From Pantoea trifolii (GTDB lineage: Bacteria > Pseudomonadota > Gammaproteobacteria > Enterobacterales > Enterobacteriaceae): a stretch of DNA of 64,000 nt. Where the stretch lies: NCBI RefSeq assembly GCF_024506435.1, contig NZ_JANIET010000001.1, forward strand, positions 4,092,001 to 4,156,000, written 5' to 3'. This document shows, piece after piece, positions 55,256 to 64,000 of this stretch. Position 1 is the stretch's first letter. The number at the start of each line of letters is the position of its first letter. Position numbers and translations under genes: made by a program. A model generated the notes under the pieces. The model saw only the letters and a program-made list of their open reading frames with translations, was not told where the DNA came from and searched no databases.

Positions 55256-56659
55256 ATGATTCGCTCCGCGCGCAGTATGGCCGGCTTGCCCTGGATCGCC
55301 GCCATGGCGTTTTTCATGCAAGCACTTGACGCCACCATCCTGAATACTGCGCTTCCTGCTATCGCCACCAGCCTTGAACGTTCTCCTTTAGCCATGCAAT
55401 CCGCCATCATCAGTTACACGCTAACGGTGGCAATGCTGATCCCGGTGAGTGGCTGGTTGGCCGATCGCTTCGGCACACGCAAAATCTTCATTCTTGCCGT
55501 ATCACTATTTACGCTGGGTTCGCTGGCCTGTGCCTTATCCGGGTCATTGAGCATGTTGGTGGTCTCGCGCGTGGTGCAGGGGATTGGCGGAGCGATGATG
55601 ATGCCCGTCGCGCGCCTGGCGCTGTTACGCGCTTATCCGCGCAGTGAACTGCTGCCGGTGTTGAACTTCGTTACCATGCCGGGTTTAGTGGGGCCGATTC
55701 TGGGCCCAATGCTCGGCGGGTTGTTAGTGACCTACGCCAGCTGGCACTGGATATTCCTCATCAACATTCCCATCGGTATCGCCGGCATCTTCTATGCGCG
55801 CAAATATATGCCGGACTTCACGACACCAAAACGCCGCTTCGACTTTTTAGGCTTCCTGCTGTTTGGTTTGGGTTTGGTGTTGATCTCGGTCGGCATCGAA
55901 CTGTTTGGCGAACGCGTGGTGTTGCCGTGGCAAGCGGTGTTGGTGCTGTTGAGCGGCATTGCATTACTTCTTCTCTATATAGTGCACGCACGTCGTCATC
56001 CGGCACCGCTGATTAATCTGCCAATGTTTAAAACCCGCACCTTCTCGGTCGGCATCCTTGGCAACATCGCTTCGCGTCTGGGAACCGGCTGCATTCCATT
56101 CCTGATGCCGCTGATGTTGCAAGTGGGCTTTGGTTATCCTGCGCTGATTGCCGGTTGCATGATGGGACCGACAGCGATTGGCGCGCTGCTGGCGAAATCC
56201 ACTGTGACGCAAGTGCTGCATCGCTTCGGTTATCGCCATACGCTGGTGGGTATCACCATCATCATTGGCATATTGATCGCCACCTTCTCACTGCAATCGC
56301 CGGGTGGCAGCGTGGTGATGTTGCTGGCGGCACTGTTGATTCTGGGGATGGCGATGTCAACGCAGTTCACCGCGATGAACACCATCACGCTGGCGGATTT
56401 AAATGATGAGAACGCCAGCGGCGGGAACAGTGTGCTGGCGGTAACGCAGCAGCTGTCGATCAGCTTTGGTGTGGCGGTGAGCGCCGCAGTGCTGCGTTTC
56501 TATCAGGATGTCGAGGCGACAACCGTCGCGCAATTCCACGCCACCTTCCTGACGATGGGCGTCGTCACGGTGTTGTCTGCCTTTACCTTTATGATGTTAC
56601 GTCCGGGCGACGGCCGTAATCTAATCGCCAACCGCGAGAAAAAGAAGAAATCGGCTTAG
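55256..56659 (+). CDS. hsrA: HsrA, MFS multidrug-efflux-type transporter (DHA2 family)
   Basis: A 467-residue inner-membrane protein with 14 predicted helices, of the drug:proton antiporter DHA2 family. It is collinear with E. coli HsrA (YieO): [20 protein letters not shown], the motif A loop [13 protein letters not shown], motif C-like [13 protein letters not shown], and the conserved [19 protein letters not shown]. HsrA's transported substrate is not established; the E. coli gene was named for a heme/stress phenotype. It is divergent from the rRNA operon and convergent with rbsR, overlapping the rbsR end by 4 bases, as in E. coli beside rrnC. Confidence 0.93.
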   Translation: MIRSARSMAGLPWIAAMAFFMQALDATILNTALPAIATSLERSPLAMQSAIISYTLTVAMLIPVSGWLADRFGTRKIFILAVSLFTLGSLACALSGSLSMLVVSRVVQGIGGAMMMPVARLALLRAYPRSELLPVLNFVTMPGLVGPILGPMLGGLLVTYASWHWIFLINIPIGIAGIFYARKYMPDFTTPKRRFDFLGFLLFGLGLVLISVGIELFGERVVLPWQAVLVLLSGIALLLLYIVHARRHPAPLINLPMFKTRTFSVGILGNIASRLGTGCIPFLMPLMLQVGFGYPALIAGCMMGPTAIGALLAKSTVTQVLHRFGYRHTLVGITIIIGILIATFSLQSPGGSVVMLLAALLILGMAMSTQFTAMNTITLADLNDENASGGNSVLAVTQQLSISFGVAVSAAVLRFYQDVEATTVAQFHATFLTMGVVTVLSAFTFMMLRPGDGRNLIANREKKKKSA

Positions 56660-57648
56660 ACCGAACCGCGTTCCACCAGCTCCGGCGTCAGCACCAGCGT
56701 TTGCTGACTGGCGTCGGGATCGCTCATACGATGAATCAAGGTATCAATCGCCAGTTCGCCTAACTCATCTTTCGGCTGATGGATAGTGCTAAGCGGCGGC
56801 GTCAGGTAACGCGCCAGCTCGATGTTGTCATAGCCCATCACCGCAATATCCTGCGGCACGCGCAATCCGGCCTGGAACAAGGCGTGATAGACGCCAACCG
56901 CCATCGCATCGTTGCTGGTAAATATCGCTTCTGGCAGCGTATCCAGCGTCAGCAGTTGATTCATGGCGTTGAAGCCGCCCTGAAACTCAAAATCGCCATC
57001 AACTACATAACCCAACGGAACCGATAATCCGCTGTTGGCCATCGCCTTATGGAAACCTTCAAGACGCAACCGCGCGGGGGTTTTATCCTGCGGGCCAGCA
57101 ATACAGGCAATGCGCGTATACCCACGATCGATCAGATGCTGAGTTGCCAGCTCACCGCCGAGCAGCGCATTATCCTGAATAATGTCGCCGCGCCCTTCAA
57201 AAGGCGCCCAGTCCATCATTACCATCGGCACCGACGGATAACGATTGAGGATCTCCGCTGAAGGCAGATGAGTTTCGGTGCACATCATTAACAAACCATC
57301 GACGCGCTTTTGCATCAGCGTCTCAAGGCTGCGATTCATGCGTTCTTCATCGCCTTCGGTATTACACAGAATCAAGCTGTAGCCGCGTTCGTAGCAGCTG
57401 TTTTCCACGCCACGCACCACTTCGGAATAGAACGGGTTACTGCTGGCGGTCAGCAGCATGCCGATGGTGCGGGTTTGTTTGATCTTCAGGCTGCGCGCCA
57501 GCGCGGACGGCGCATAGTTAAGCTCGCGAATCGCCTGATCCACCTTTTCACGCACCTGCTCGCTGACAAAGCGATTGTTATTAATGACGTGTGAAACGGT
57601 GGAGGTCGAGACGCCCGCCAGGCGGGCGACATCTTTCATGGTAGCCAA
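56656..57648 (-). CDS. rbsR: RbsR, ribose operon repressor (LacI family)
   Basis: A 330-residue LacI-type repressor. The DNA-binding helix-turn-helix is at the N-terminus ([20 protein letters not shown]), followed by the hinge helix (LARSLK) and a ribose-binding-protein-like effector domain. It binds palindromic operators of the form CAGCGAAACGTTTCGCTG and releases them with ribose. It is the last gene of the rbsDACBKR unit, 4 bases after rbsK, and the 3' end overlaps convergent hsrA. Confidence 0.96.
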   Translation of the reverse strand: MATMKDVARLAGVSTSTVSHVINNNRFVSEQVREKVDQAIRELNYAPSALARSLKIKQTRTIGMLLTASSNPFYSEVVRGVENSCYERGYSLILCNTEGDEERMNRSLETLMQKRVDGLLMMCTETHLPSAEILNRYPSVPMVMMDWAPFEGRGDIIQDNALLGGELATQHLIDRGYTRIACIAGPQDKTPARLRLEGFHKAMANSGLSVPLGYVVDGDFEFQGGFNAMNQLLTLDTLPEAIFTSNDAMAVGVYHALFQAGLRVPQDIAVMGYDNIELARYLTPPLSTIHQPKDELGELAIDTLIHRMSDPDASQQTLVLTPELVERGSV

Positions 57649-57652
57649 GCGC

Positions 57653-58582
57653 TTAGCCCTGTTGCTGCAGGAAAGCGTCGATCTCAGTGCGCCACGGCAC
57701 TGAGGGCTGCGCGCCCGGACGCGTCACCGCAATCGCAGCGGCGGCATGGGCGAAACGTACGGCATCGTGCATTGGCATACCTTCCAGACGTGCGGTAATA
57801 AACGCCCCGTTGAAGGTATCTCCCGCCGCAATAGTATCGATGGCCTGCACGCTGAAGCCCGGAATGCGCACGCCGTTGCCTTGCTCACTCAGCCACACAC
57901 CGCGACGGCCTAAAGTGATTAACACGGTATCGATACCTTTGGCATGCAATGCCGCAGCAGCACGCGCGGCATCTTCATCGCTCTTCACCGCAATGCCGGT
58001 GAGAATTTCTGCTTCGGTTTCATTTGGCGTGATGATGTCGATAAGCGCGAGCAGCTCATCTGAGAGCGCGGTGGCCGGTGCGGGATTCAGGATCACTTGC
58101 GTCTGCTGCGCGCGGGCAATCTTCGCGGCGGCCAGAACGCTTTCCAGCGGAGATTCCAGCTGCATCAGCAACGCATCGGCATCGGCAATCACTTGCTGGT
58201 GCTGCGCAACGCGAGTCGGCGTCAGCGCCGCATTGGCACCGGAATAGATGCCGATATTATTTTCGCCTTCGCCATTCACGAAGATCATCGCTACACCGGT
58301 CGATTCATCAGCGACGGTTTCAACCGGTGCGGTATCAATGCGGTCTTGCTGCAACTGCTGACGAATGCGCTCGCCGATATCATCGGCGCCTACGCAGGCA
58401 ATAAAAGCAATGTCTGCACCGGCACGACCGGCAGCCACCGCCTGATTGGCCCCTTTGCCGCCAAAGGCAATTTGATACTGTTTCCCGATCACCGTTTCGC
58501 CCGGACGTGGAAAGTGGGCGAGGTTAAGGATGTGATCGGCATTAATGCTGCCGAGAACGGCCAGTTTTGCGCTTGTGGTCAT
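57653..58582 (-). CDS. rbsK: Ribokinase
   Basis: A 309-residue PfkB-family kinase that phosphorylates ribose to ribose-5-phosphate. The N-terminal [15 protein letters not shown] signature and the late catalytic motif ([12 protein letters not shown] with the base Asp) are both complete. It lies between rbsB and rbsR; the gap to rbsB has a hairpin that probably protects the upstream rbsB message. Confidence 0.97.
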   Translation of the reverse strand: MTTSAKLAVLGSINADHILNLAHFPRPGETVIGKQYQIAFGGKGANQAVAAGRAGADIAFIACVGADDIGERIRQQLQQDRIDTAPVETVADESTGVAMIFVNGEGENNIGIYSGANAALTPTRVAQHQQVIADADALLMQLESPLESVLAAAKIARAQQTQVILNPAPATALSDELLALIDIITPNETEAEILTGIAVKSDEDAARAAAALHAKGIDTVLITLGRRGVWLSEQGNGVRIPGFSVQAIDTIAAGDTFNGAFITARLEGMPMHDAVRFAHAAAAIAVTRPGAQPSVPWRTEIDAFLQQQG

Positions 58583-58602
58583 TGGGATTCATCCAGAAAG
58601 AT

Positions 58603-58623
58603 GCGCCACCAGGACGGTGGCGC
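58603..58623 (-). promoter_or_regulatory. rbsB-rbsK intercistronic hairpin
   Basis: GCGCCACC and GGTGGCGC (58603-58610, 58616-58623) form an 8-bp stem in the 64-base spacer. Such hairpins commonly block 3' decay of the abundant binding-protein message. There is no T run, so it is not a terminator. Confidence 0.6.
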
Positions 58624-58646
58624 GTTGCCCTGCTTTTCTTTACTTA

Positions 58647-59522
58647 TTATTTGGTAACCAGCTTCAGGTCAACCGGATTAACCGCCTGCACCTTCTCGCC
58701 TTTCAATACTTTATCGGCAGTCTGCACGCCAATCACACCAATCTTGTCTGGCATCTGAGCCACAGTGGCGGTCAGTTTACCTGATTCGACAGCTTTCACA
58801 CCGTCAGCGGTGCCGTCAAAGCCCACCACCAGCACGTCGGTTTTACCGGCGGTTTGCAGTGCACGCAGCGCGCCCAGCGCCATTTCGTCGTTCTGAGCGA
58901 AGACGGCCTGCACATCCGGATGTCCCTGTAGCAGGTTCTGCATCACGTTCAGACCTTTAGTACGGTCGAAGTCAGCAGGCTGGCTCGCCAGGATGTTGAA
59001 TTTGTGCGCATCGGCTGCCTGTTTGAAGCCTTCGCCACGCTCGCGCGCCGCAGACGTACCGGCAATACCTTGCAGCTCAATAATCTTCGCGCCATCACCC
59101 AGTTTTTTGGCGATGAAGTCACCGGCCATTTTGCCGCCGAAACGGTTGTCAGACGCCACGTGGCTCACCACGGTGCCTTGTGCTGCCACGCGGTCCAGCG
59201 TGATCACCGGAATGTTCGCCTGGTTCGCCATCTTCACGGCGTTACCCACCGCATCAGAATCGGTTGGGTTGATCAGCAAAAGCTTGGTGCCACGCACCGT
59301 CAGATCCTGCACGTTCGCCAGCTCTTTCGCCGGGTTGTTCTGCGAATCCAGCACCACGAGGTTATAACCCAGTTGGTCAGCTTCTTTCTGTGCGCCATCT
59401 TTCAGAGACACAAAGAACGGATTATTCAGGGTTGAAACCACCAGAGCAATGGTGTCCTTTGCCATCGCGCCAGCACTAAGGGTGGCGCCAAGAATGACGG
59501 CCAATGCAGTTAACTTTTTCAT
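58647..59522 (-). CDS. rbsB: RbsB, periplasmic ribose-binding protein
   Basis: A 291-residue precursor with the signal peptide [21 protein letters not shown], cleaved before KDTIALVVS. The mature protein is a two-lobed type I sugar-binding protein; [20 protein letters not shown] and [14 protein letters not shown] are typical of the family. It delivers ribose to RbsAC and to the Trg chemoreceptor. Its length is a few residues below E. coli's 296. Confidence 0.97.
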   Translation of the reverse strand: MKKLTALAVILGATLSAGAMAKDTIALVVSTLNNPFFVSLKDGAQKEADQLGYNLVVLDSQNNPAKELANVQDLTVRGTKLLLINPTDSDAVGNAVKMANQANIPVITLDRVAAQGTVVSHVASDNRFGGKMAGDFIAKKLGDGAKIIELQGIAGTSAARERGEGFKQAADAHKFNILASQPADFDRTKGLNVMQNLLQGHPDVQAVFAQNDEMALGALRALQTAGKTDVLVVGFDGTADGVKAVESGKLTATVAQMPDKIGVIGVQTADKVLKGEKVQAVNPVDLKLVTK

Positions 59523-59548
59523 TTTTAAATCCTGTGTGAAGGTCAGAG

Positions 59549-60520
59549 TTATTTACTGCTTTTGTTATCCACCAGCACCGCTAGCAGAATGACGACGGCT
59601 TTAACAATCATTTGGTAGTAAGACGATACGCCCATCAGATTCAGGCCGTTGTTCAGGAAACCGAGGATCAATGCACCAATCAGCGTGCCCATGATGCGGC
59701 CTTTACCGCCCGCCAGGCTGGTACCGCCCAGCACCACCGCCGCGATCGCATCCAGTTCATAACCGGTGCCCGCGGTAGGTTGAGCGGAAGAGAGACGCGC
59801 CACTTCGATGGTGCCCGCCAATGCCGCCAGCAGGCCGCACAGCGAATAAACGATGATTTTGACGCGATTAACGTTGATACCCGACAAACGCGTCGCCGCT
59901 TCGTTGCCACCTAACGCATAGATGTAACGACCAAGGCGCGTGTGATGCAGCATGTACCACGCCAGACCAAATACCGCGACCATCAGCCACACCGGCGTAG
60001 GGATGCCCAGCGGACGACCGATACCGAACCAGCCAAACAGATCGGCGTTATCGTTGAAACCGGTATTGATCGGGCTGCCGTTGGTGTAAACCATGGTGAC
60101 GCCGCGCAGCAGCAGCATCATCACCAGCGTGGCAATGAAAGCCTGCACCTTGCCGCGCGCCACAATCACGCCGGTAATACCGCCAATCGCCGCCCCCAAC
60201 GCCAGCGAAGCCGCAACGGCCACCAGCGCATTCACCTCTAATCCGACGATCGATGCCGCCACCGCGCCAGTCAGCGCCAGCAGCGAGCCCACTGAAAGAT
60301 CAATGCCCGAAGTCAGAATCACCAGCGTCATGCCAACCGCCATAATGGCGTTGACCGACGTCTGCTGCAGAATGTTGAACATGTTGGCCAGCGTAAAGAA
60401 GTTCGGGCTCTGGCTGGCAACCACGGCGATCAACACGATCAATGCAATCAGTGATTTCTGCTCCAGCAGCCAGGCTTTGCTGAACCAACGGCGGCTGGCG
60501 GGTAAGGTTTGGGTGCTCAT
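59549..60520 (-). CDS. rbsC: RbsC, ribose ABC transporter permease
   Basis: A 323-residue inner-membrane permease, eight to ten hydrophobic segments, of the sugar importer family ([40 protein letters not shown], the latter being the EAA-like loop). It overlaps rbsA by 4 bases (ATGA), so RbsA and RbsC are made in a coupled way. It is followed by rbsB after 26 bases. Confidence 0.97.
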   Translation of the reverse strand: MSTQTLPASRRWFSKAWLLEQKSLIALIVLIAVVASQSPNFFTLANMFNILQQTSVNAIMAVGMTLVILTSGIDLSVGSLLALTGAVAASIVGLEVNALVAVAASLALGAAIGGITGVIVARGKVQAFIATLVMMLLLRGVTMVYTNGSPINTGFNDNADLFGWFGIGRPLGIPTPVWLMVAVFGLAWYMLHHTRLGRYIYALGGNEAATRLSGINVNRVKIIVYSLCGLLAALAGTIEVARLSSAQPTAGTGYELDAIAAVVLGGTSLAGGKGRIMGTLIGALILGFLNNGLNLMGVSSYYQMIVKAVVILLAVLVDNKSSK

Positions 60521-62025
60521 ACAACTAACTCCTCGCTGTGTTGCTTACCGACTGCCGCCGCCATCAGGGATTCCTGGGTAGCTTGCTCACGGGAAAATTC
60601 GCCACTCAGATGGCCTTCATGCATCACTACGATGCGGTCGCTCATGCCAAGCACTTCCGGCATTTCCGACGACACCAAAATGATGCTCAGCCCTTCGGCT
60701 TTAAACTGATTAATTAACTGATAAATTTCTTTCTTTGCCCCGACATCGACGCCGCGCGTTGGCTCATCAAGAATCAACACATCAGGGCGCGTCATCAGGC
60801 CGCGCGCAATCGCCACTTTTTGCTGATTACCGCCGGACAGCAGGCCAATCGGCTGCTCCATTGAAGGGGTTTTGACGTTGAACAGGCGGATAAAATCGCC
60901 CACCGCCAACTGCTCATCGCTGTGACGCAGGTTGCCTGCGCCGGTGCTGAAATAGCGCAGCGCGGTTAGCGACATGTTCTCTTTCACCGACATGCCCAAT
61001 ACCAAACCATCGCGCTTACGATCTTCGGAGATATAAACGATGCCGTTCGCCAATCCTTCTTGCGGGGAGCGAGTGGTGATTTCGCGGCCATTCAGCGTGA
61101 CTTTACCTTTGCTGCGCGGCAGCGCGCCGTACAGCACTTTCATCAGTTCGGTACGTCCCGCGCCCATCAAGCCCGACACGCCAAGGATTTCCCCTTTGCG
61201 CAGCGTAAAGCTGACGTCATCAACGCCCGGACCGCTGAGGTTTTCAACTTTTAAGCGGATCTCACCCGGCTGCTGATCGATACGTGGATATTGATCTTCC
61301 AGTTTGCGGCCGACCATCATCTCGATCAGGCTCTCTTCGCTGAGATCGCTCACCGCGCGCTCGGCAATAAACTGCCCATCGCGGAACACGGTGACGTCAT
61401 CGCAAATCTCGAAGATCTCTTTCATGCGGTGCGAGATATAGACGATGCCGCAGCCCTGCGTTTTCAGTTCGTTGATGACGCGGAACAGCGACAGCGTTTC
61501 GGTATCGGTCAGCGCATCGGTCGGTTCATCCATAATGATGACTTTCGACTCGAAGCTGAGCACTTTAGCGATCTCGACCATCTGCTGATCGCCAATCGAC
61601 AAATCGCCCACCAGCTTGTGGCTGTTGAAGCGCAGATTGAGGCGCTTTAATAGCGCATCCGCCTCGGCATACATCTTTTTCCATTCGATACGGCCAAAGC
61701 GGTTAACAAATTCGCGGCCAAGGAAGATATTCTCGGCGACGGTCAGTTGCGGAATCAGGTTAAGTTCCTGATGGATAATACCAATGCCCGCTTCCTGCGA
61801 CGCTTTCGGGCCAGAGAACGCCACATCCTGACCGAGCCACTGCAGGGAACCGGCATCCATGCTGTAAATGCCGGTCAGCACTTTCATCATGGTAGATTTG
61901 CCGGCACCGTTTTCACCCACCAGCGCCATCACGCGTCCCGGATAAACAGCAAGCGATGCGCCATTCAGCGCCTTCACGCCGGGAAACGACTTTTCAATCC
62001 CTTTGAGTTGCAATAACGGTTGCAT
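60517..62025 (-). CDS. rbsA: RbsA, ribose ABC transporter ATPase
   Basis: A 502-residue double ATPase. The first domain has a complete Walker A (GENGAGKST) and Walker B; the second has a degenerate Walker A (GLMGAGRT) but an intact signature LSGGNQQKV and Walker B DEPTRG, the usual asymmetry of this family. RbsA powers ribose import with RbsC and RbsB. It follows rbsD by 7 bases. Confidence 0.97.
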   Translation of the reverse strand: MQPLLQLKGIEKSFPGVKALNGASLAVYPGRVMALVGENGAGKSTMMKVLTGIYSMDAGSLQWLGQDVAFSGPKASQEAGIGIIHQELNLIPQLTVAENIFLGREFVNRFGRIEWKKMYAEADALLKRLNLRFNSHKLVGDLSIGDQQMVEIAKVLSFESKVIIMDEPTDALTDTETLSLFRVINELKTQGCGIVYISHRMKEIFEICDDVTVFRDGQFIAERAVSDLSEESLIEMMVGRKLEDQYPRIDQQPGEIRLKVENLSGPGVDDVSFTLRKGEILGVSGLMGAGRTELMKVLYGALPRSKGKVTLNGREITTRSPQEGLANGIVYISEDRKRDGLVLGMSVKENMSLTALRYFSTGAGNLRHSDEQLAVGDFIRLFNVKTPSMEQPIGLLSGGNQQKVAIARGLMTRPDVLILDEPTRGVDVGAKKEIYQLINQFKAEGLSIILVSSEMPEVLGMSDRIVVMHEGHLSGEFSREQATQESLMAAAVGKQHSEELVV

Positions 62026-62032
62026 AGCGGCC

Positions 62033-62452
62033 TCAGAAGGTCACGCCGGCGCTCAGGATGACATTCGCATACGGAGAACACTCTCCGCTGCGAATGACCG
62101 CCTGACTACGCTGCGTTTGTTGTTTGAATTGTTCATGGCTGGTGTAACGAATGGTGATGACATTCCCCTGGTGCTGTTGCAAGGCTTCGAGCACGGCGAG
62201 CAGTGCGCTATGGAGCTGCGGATTGTGCTGCTTAATCTCCTCCGCCATCAGGGCGCTTTCGACTTGCATCTCCTGCGTGACTACCTCAACCACCTGTAAA
62301 AATTCGGGCGTACCCGGCGTTAACGCCAGATCGATGCGCTGTGGACCAGCCGGAATCGGCAAGCCTGCATCTGCAATCGTCAGCGTATCGGTGTGCCCCA
62401 GGCGAGCAATCACATGAGAGACTTCAGCGTTTAACAAGCGACCTTTTTTCAT
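62033..62452 (-). CDS. rbsD: RbsD, D-ribose pyranase
   Basis: A 139-residue enzyme, exactly the E. coli length, that interconverts pyranose and furanose ribose for RbsK. It begins [20 protein letters not shown], with the catalytic His in that stretch, and ends [14 protein letters not shown]. It is the first gene of the operon; the frame runs 20 codons upstream through the operator, but that part is rejected. Confidence 0.96.
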   Translation of the reverse strand: MKKGRLLNAEVSHVIARLGHTDTLTIADAGLPIPAGPQRIDLALTPGTPEFLQVVEVVTQEMQVESALMAEEIKQHNPQLHSALLAVLEALQQHQGNVITIRYTSHEQFKQQTQRSQAVIRSGECSPYANVILSAGVTF

Positions 62453-62465
62453 TTCTTCCACTCCA

Positions 62466-62562
62466 CAGCGAAACGTTTCGCTGATCGGGAGTGTATAAAA
62501 TGCGCACGGCAACTCAATGGCGGCATCACGGAAATGTGATCGCCATCGAAACGTTTCGCTTG
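62466..62562 (-). promoter_or_regulatory. rbs promoter region with two RbsR operators
   Basis: CAGCGAAACGTTTCGCTG (62466-62483) is a perfect palindrome equal to the known RbsR operator, 13 bases before rbsD. A second core CGAAACGTTTCG (62547-62558) lies 78 bases further upstream. Between them is a promoter-like stretch with TATACA (62493-62498, minus sense). TGTGATCGCC near 62535 fits half of a CRP site. Two operators about 7.5 helical turns apart would allow DNA looping. Confidence 0.8.
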
Positions 62563-62624
62563 TACCAGAGAGAATTTGAGTTTGGTGGGATATTGGAGCC
62601 GCTGCTGCGGCCCCGATGCAGGGA

Positions 62625-63020
62625 TTAAGGCAGTTTACGTACCTGTTTCACGTCCAGTTCGATGGAGTTGAAATCTTTATCCAGTTCGCCGGTCAGTTCT
62701 ACCTGATCCTTCGGCGTGATGGTCAAACCGTTCCAGCGTTTATGATCGATCTCGACCTTCATGGTGCCGGTGGCATCACGGAACTGATAATCCTCATCAC
62801 CGATTTGCTTCTCAAGCGTACCGCGCACGGTGATCCAGCTATCGTCCTTCATCTCTTCGGCCTGTTTCACCGTGACAACGCTGGTGTTATCGGCTTTGAA
62901 GCCACCAGACTTCACCTGCGCGGATGGCGCATTCGGATCAACAAAGCCACCTTGCTGAGCGGCAAGAACCGGCGTGGCGGCCAGGGCGATGATAGCTAAC
63001 AGGGCTGCAGACTTTTTCAT
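62625..63020 (-). CDS. ygiW: YgiW/YdeI-family periplasmic stress protein (OB-fold, BOF)
   Basis: A 131-residue secreted protein with signal peptide [20 protein letters not shown], cleaved before AQQGGF. The mature part is a bacterial OB fold ([30 protein letters not shown]). Family members (YgiW/VisP, YdeI) help resist peroxide, cadmium and antimicrobial peptides. It is divergent from qseBC, the same partnership as in E. coli, where ygiW is under QseB control. The gap contains a QseB-type site. Confidence 0.92.
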   Translation of the reverse strand: MKKSAALLAIIALAATPVLAAQQGGFVDPNAPSAQVKSGGFKADNTSVVTVKQAEEMKDDSWITVRGTLEKQIGDEDYQFRDATGTMKVEIDHKRWNGLTITPKDQVELTGELDKDFNSIELDVKQVRKLP

Positions 63021-63077
63021 ATGTCACCTCTTTTCCATGAATGTGTTGGTTTACGGAAGCTATTTCACCATAAGGTT

Positions 63078-63094
63078 CTTAACAGGATCTTAAG
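63078..63094 (+). promoter_or_regulatory. QseB/PmrA-type direct-repeat box
   Basis: CTTAACAGGATCTTAAG contains two CTTAA units 11 bases apart (CTTAA-N6-CTTAA), the consensus for QseB/PmrA-family regulators. It lies 58 bases upstream of ygiW and 107 upstream of qseB, suggesting control of both. Confidence 0.75.
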
Positions 63095-63200
63095 AGAATC
63101 CGTCGGGCTAACATTCATGAAAAATAGTCTATTTGCCGGGATTTTCGCTGTACAAGAGCGATTGTGCTTCGTATAACTCCGCTTAACAGAAGGAGAGTAG

Positions 63201-63863
63201 ATGCGCATTTTACTGATAGAAGATGACACGCTGATTGGCGACGGTTTGAAAGTCGGGTTAATCAAACTCGGATTCAGCGTGGATTGGTTTGTCTCCGGCG
63301 AAGCCGGATTTCAGGCGTTGGCGGCCGCGCCCTGGGACGCGGTGGTGCTGGATCTGTCGCTGCCGGAACGCGATGGTCTGGATATCCTGCGTCAGTGGCG
63401 CCAGCAAGGACAGGATGTGCCGGTGCTGATCCTCACCGCGCGCGATGCGCTCGATCAGCGCGTTCAGGGATTGCAGCTCGGTGCCGACGATTACCTGTGC
63501 AAGCCGTTTGCGCTGACAGAAGTGGCGGCACGCTTGCAGGCGCTGATCCGTCGCCGTCACGGCCAACTGCAGCCAGAACTCAAACACGGCAAAGTGGTGA
63601 TGGCGCCCGGCAGCCATAGCGTGCTGTGCGATGGCGAAGCCGTCAGCCTGAAGAGCCGCGAACTGGCGCTGCTGGAACTGTTTCTGCGCAATCCCGGCCG
63701 TGTACTGACGCGCAGTCAGCTTGAAGAAAAGCTCTACAGCTGGGATGAAGATGTCTCCAGCAATGCGGTGGAGGTGCACATTCATCATCTGCGCAAGAAA
63801 CTCGGCAGCCAGTTTATTCGCACCGTACACGGCGTCGGTTATACGCTGGGAGCGGCAGAATGA
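63201..63863 (+). CDS. qseB: QseB, OmpR-family response regulator
   Basis: A 220-residue two-component regulator. The receiver has the acidic pair ED at 7-8, the phosphoacceptor Asp51 ([12 protein letters not shown]), Thr in LILTARD and Lys in CKPF. The C-terminal winged helix is OmpR type ([11 protein letters not shown]). QseB works with the kinase QseC in quorum/stress-hormone signalling and flagellar and virulence control. Its stop overlaps the qseC ATG (ATGA). Confidence 0.95.
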   Translation: MRILLIEDDTLIGDGLKVGLIKLGFSVDWFVSGEAGFQALAAAPWDAVVLDLSLPERDGLDILRQWRQQGQDVPVLILTARDALDQRVQGLQLGADDYLCKPFALTEVAARLQALIRRRHGQLQPELKHGKVVMAPGSHSVLCDGEAVSLKSRELALLELFLRNPGRVLTRSQLEEKLYSWDEDVSSNAVEVHIHHLRKKLGSQFIRTVHGVGYTLGAAE

Positions 63864-64000
63864 GTTTGTTTCTGCGCCTCGCCATCGGCTTTGTGCTGCT
63901 GATTATGCTGTGCGGCGGCTTGGCCAGCCTCAGCGCCTGGCACCAAACCCGCGATACGGTAGACGAGCTGTTTGATACTCAGCAAATGCTGTTCGCCAAA
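63860..64000 (+). CDS. qseC: QseC, sensor histidine kinase, N-terminal part (cut by window end)
   Basis: Only the first 47 codons are present. They give a membrane-spanning start ([20 protein letters not shown]) and then [21 protein letters not shown], very close to the QseC periplasmic start [21 protein letters not shown]. It overlaps qseB by 4 bases. The kinase domain lies beyond the window. Confidence 0.9.
   Translation, partial: MSLFLRLAIGFVLLIMLCGGLASLSAWHQTRDTVDELFDTQQMLFAK

Noticed and set aside
62033..62512. RbsD with a 20-residue N-terminal extension
   Set aside because: The extension is translated operator sequence; the family starts at MKKGRLLN (62452).

Overview
The window is chromosomal DNA of an enterobacterium, most likely an Erwiniaceae member (Pantoea or Erwinia type). 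Nearly every core gene reads as a close, full-length counterpart of an Escherichia coli gene. The lipopolysaccharide core gene waaE sits between waaA and coaD, as in Serratia and Klebsiella, and several blocks are joined in an order unlike E. coli. Genus is an inference; no database search was possible. I saw no prophage, insertion sequence, CRISPR array, defence locus or plasmid function.

Region by region. 1-9.4 kb: end of waaA, then waaE, coaD, mutM, rpmG, rpmB, radC, coaBC, dut, slmA, pyrE and an intact rph, followed by a nupC nucleoside transporter and a DUF3574 lipoprotein. 9.5-10.4 kb: yicC. 10.4-16.8 kb: a variable segment between yicC and yicG holding lpxP behind a long leader, a decayed outer-membrane efflux gene, a D-serine-dehydratase-like PLP enzyme, an SRPBCC protein, an AT-rich patch with a small orphan gene, a truncated WzxC-like flippase and a LuxR-type regulator. 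16.8-30 kb: yicG, ligB, gmk, rpoZ, spoT, trmH, recG, a divergent MarR regulator/oxidoreductase pair, xanP and yicH. 30-46 kb: fabY, dtd, yihY, yihX, typA, glnALG, a small membrane ORF ahead of hemN, yihI, csrC sRNA, engB, Spot 42 sRNA and polA. 46-49.6 kb: dsbA, srkA, yihD, mobA and mobB. 49.6-55.1 kb: a complete rRNA operon on the minus strand (16S, tRNA-Glu, 23S, 5S) with P1/P2 promoters. 55.2-62.6 kb: hsrA and the ribose operon rbsDACBKR. 62.6-64 kb: ygiW and qseBC, with qseC cut by the window end.

How the genes work together. spoT, rpoZ and gmk link guanine nucleotide supply, RNA polymerase and the stringent response. glnA, glnL and glnG form the nitrogen-assimilation circuit, and NtrC sites and a sigma-54 promoter are visible. 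rbsR controls the ribose importer through two palindromic operators. csrC (CsrA antagonist) and Spot 42 (catabolite sRNA) are both present, and a UvrY-type site lies upstream of csrC. srkA and dsbA belong to envelope quality control. rph-pyrE retains its attenuator.

I found no convincing undescribed multi-gene system. The least explained items are the 58-codon basic membrane ORF coupled to hemN, a 13-codon leader ORF before lpxP, the yicC-yicG variable segment, and the recombined flanks of the rRNA operon.
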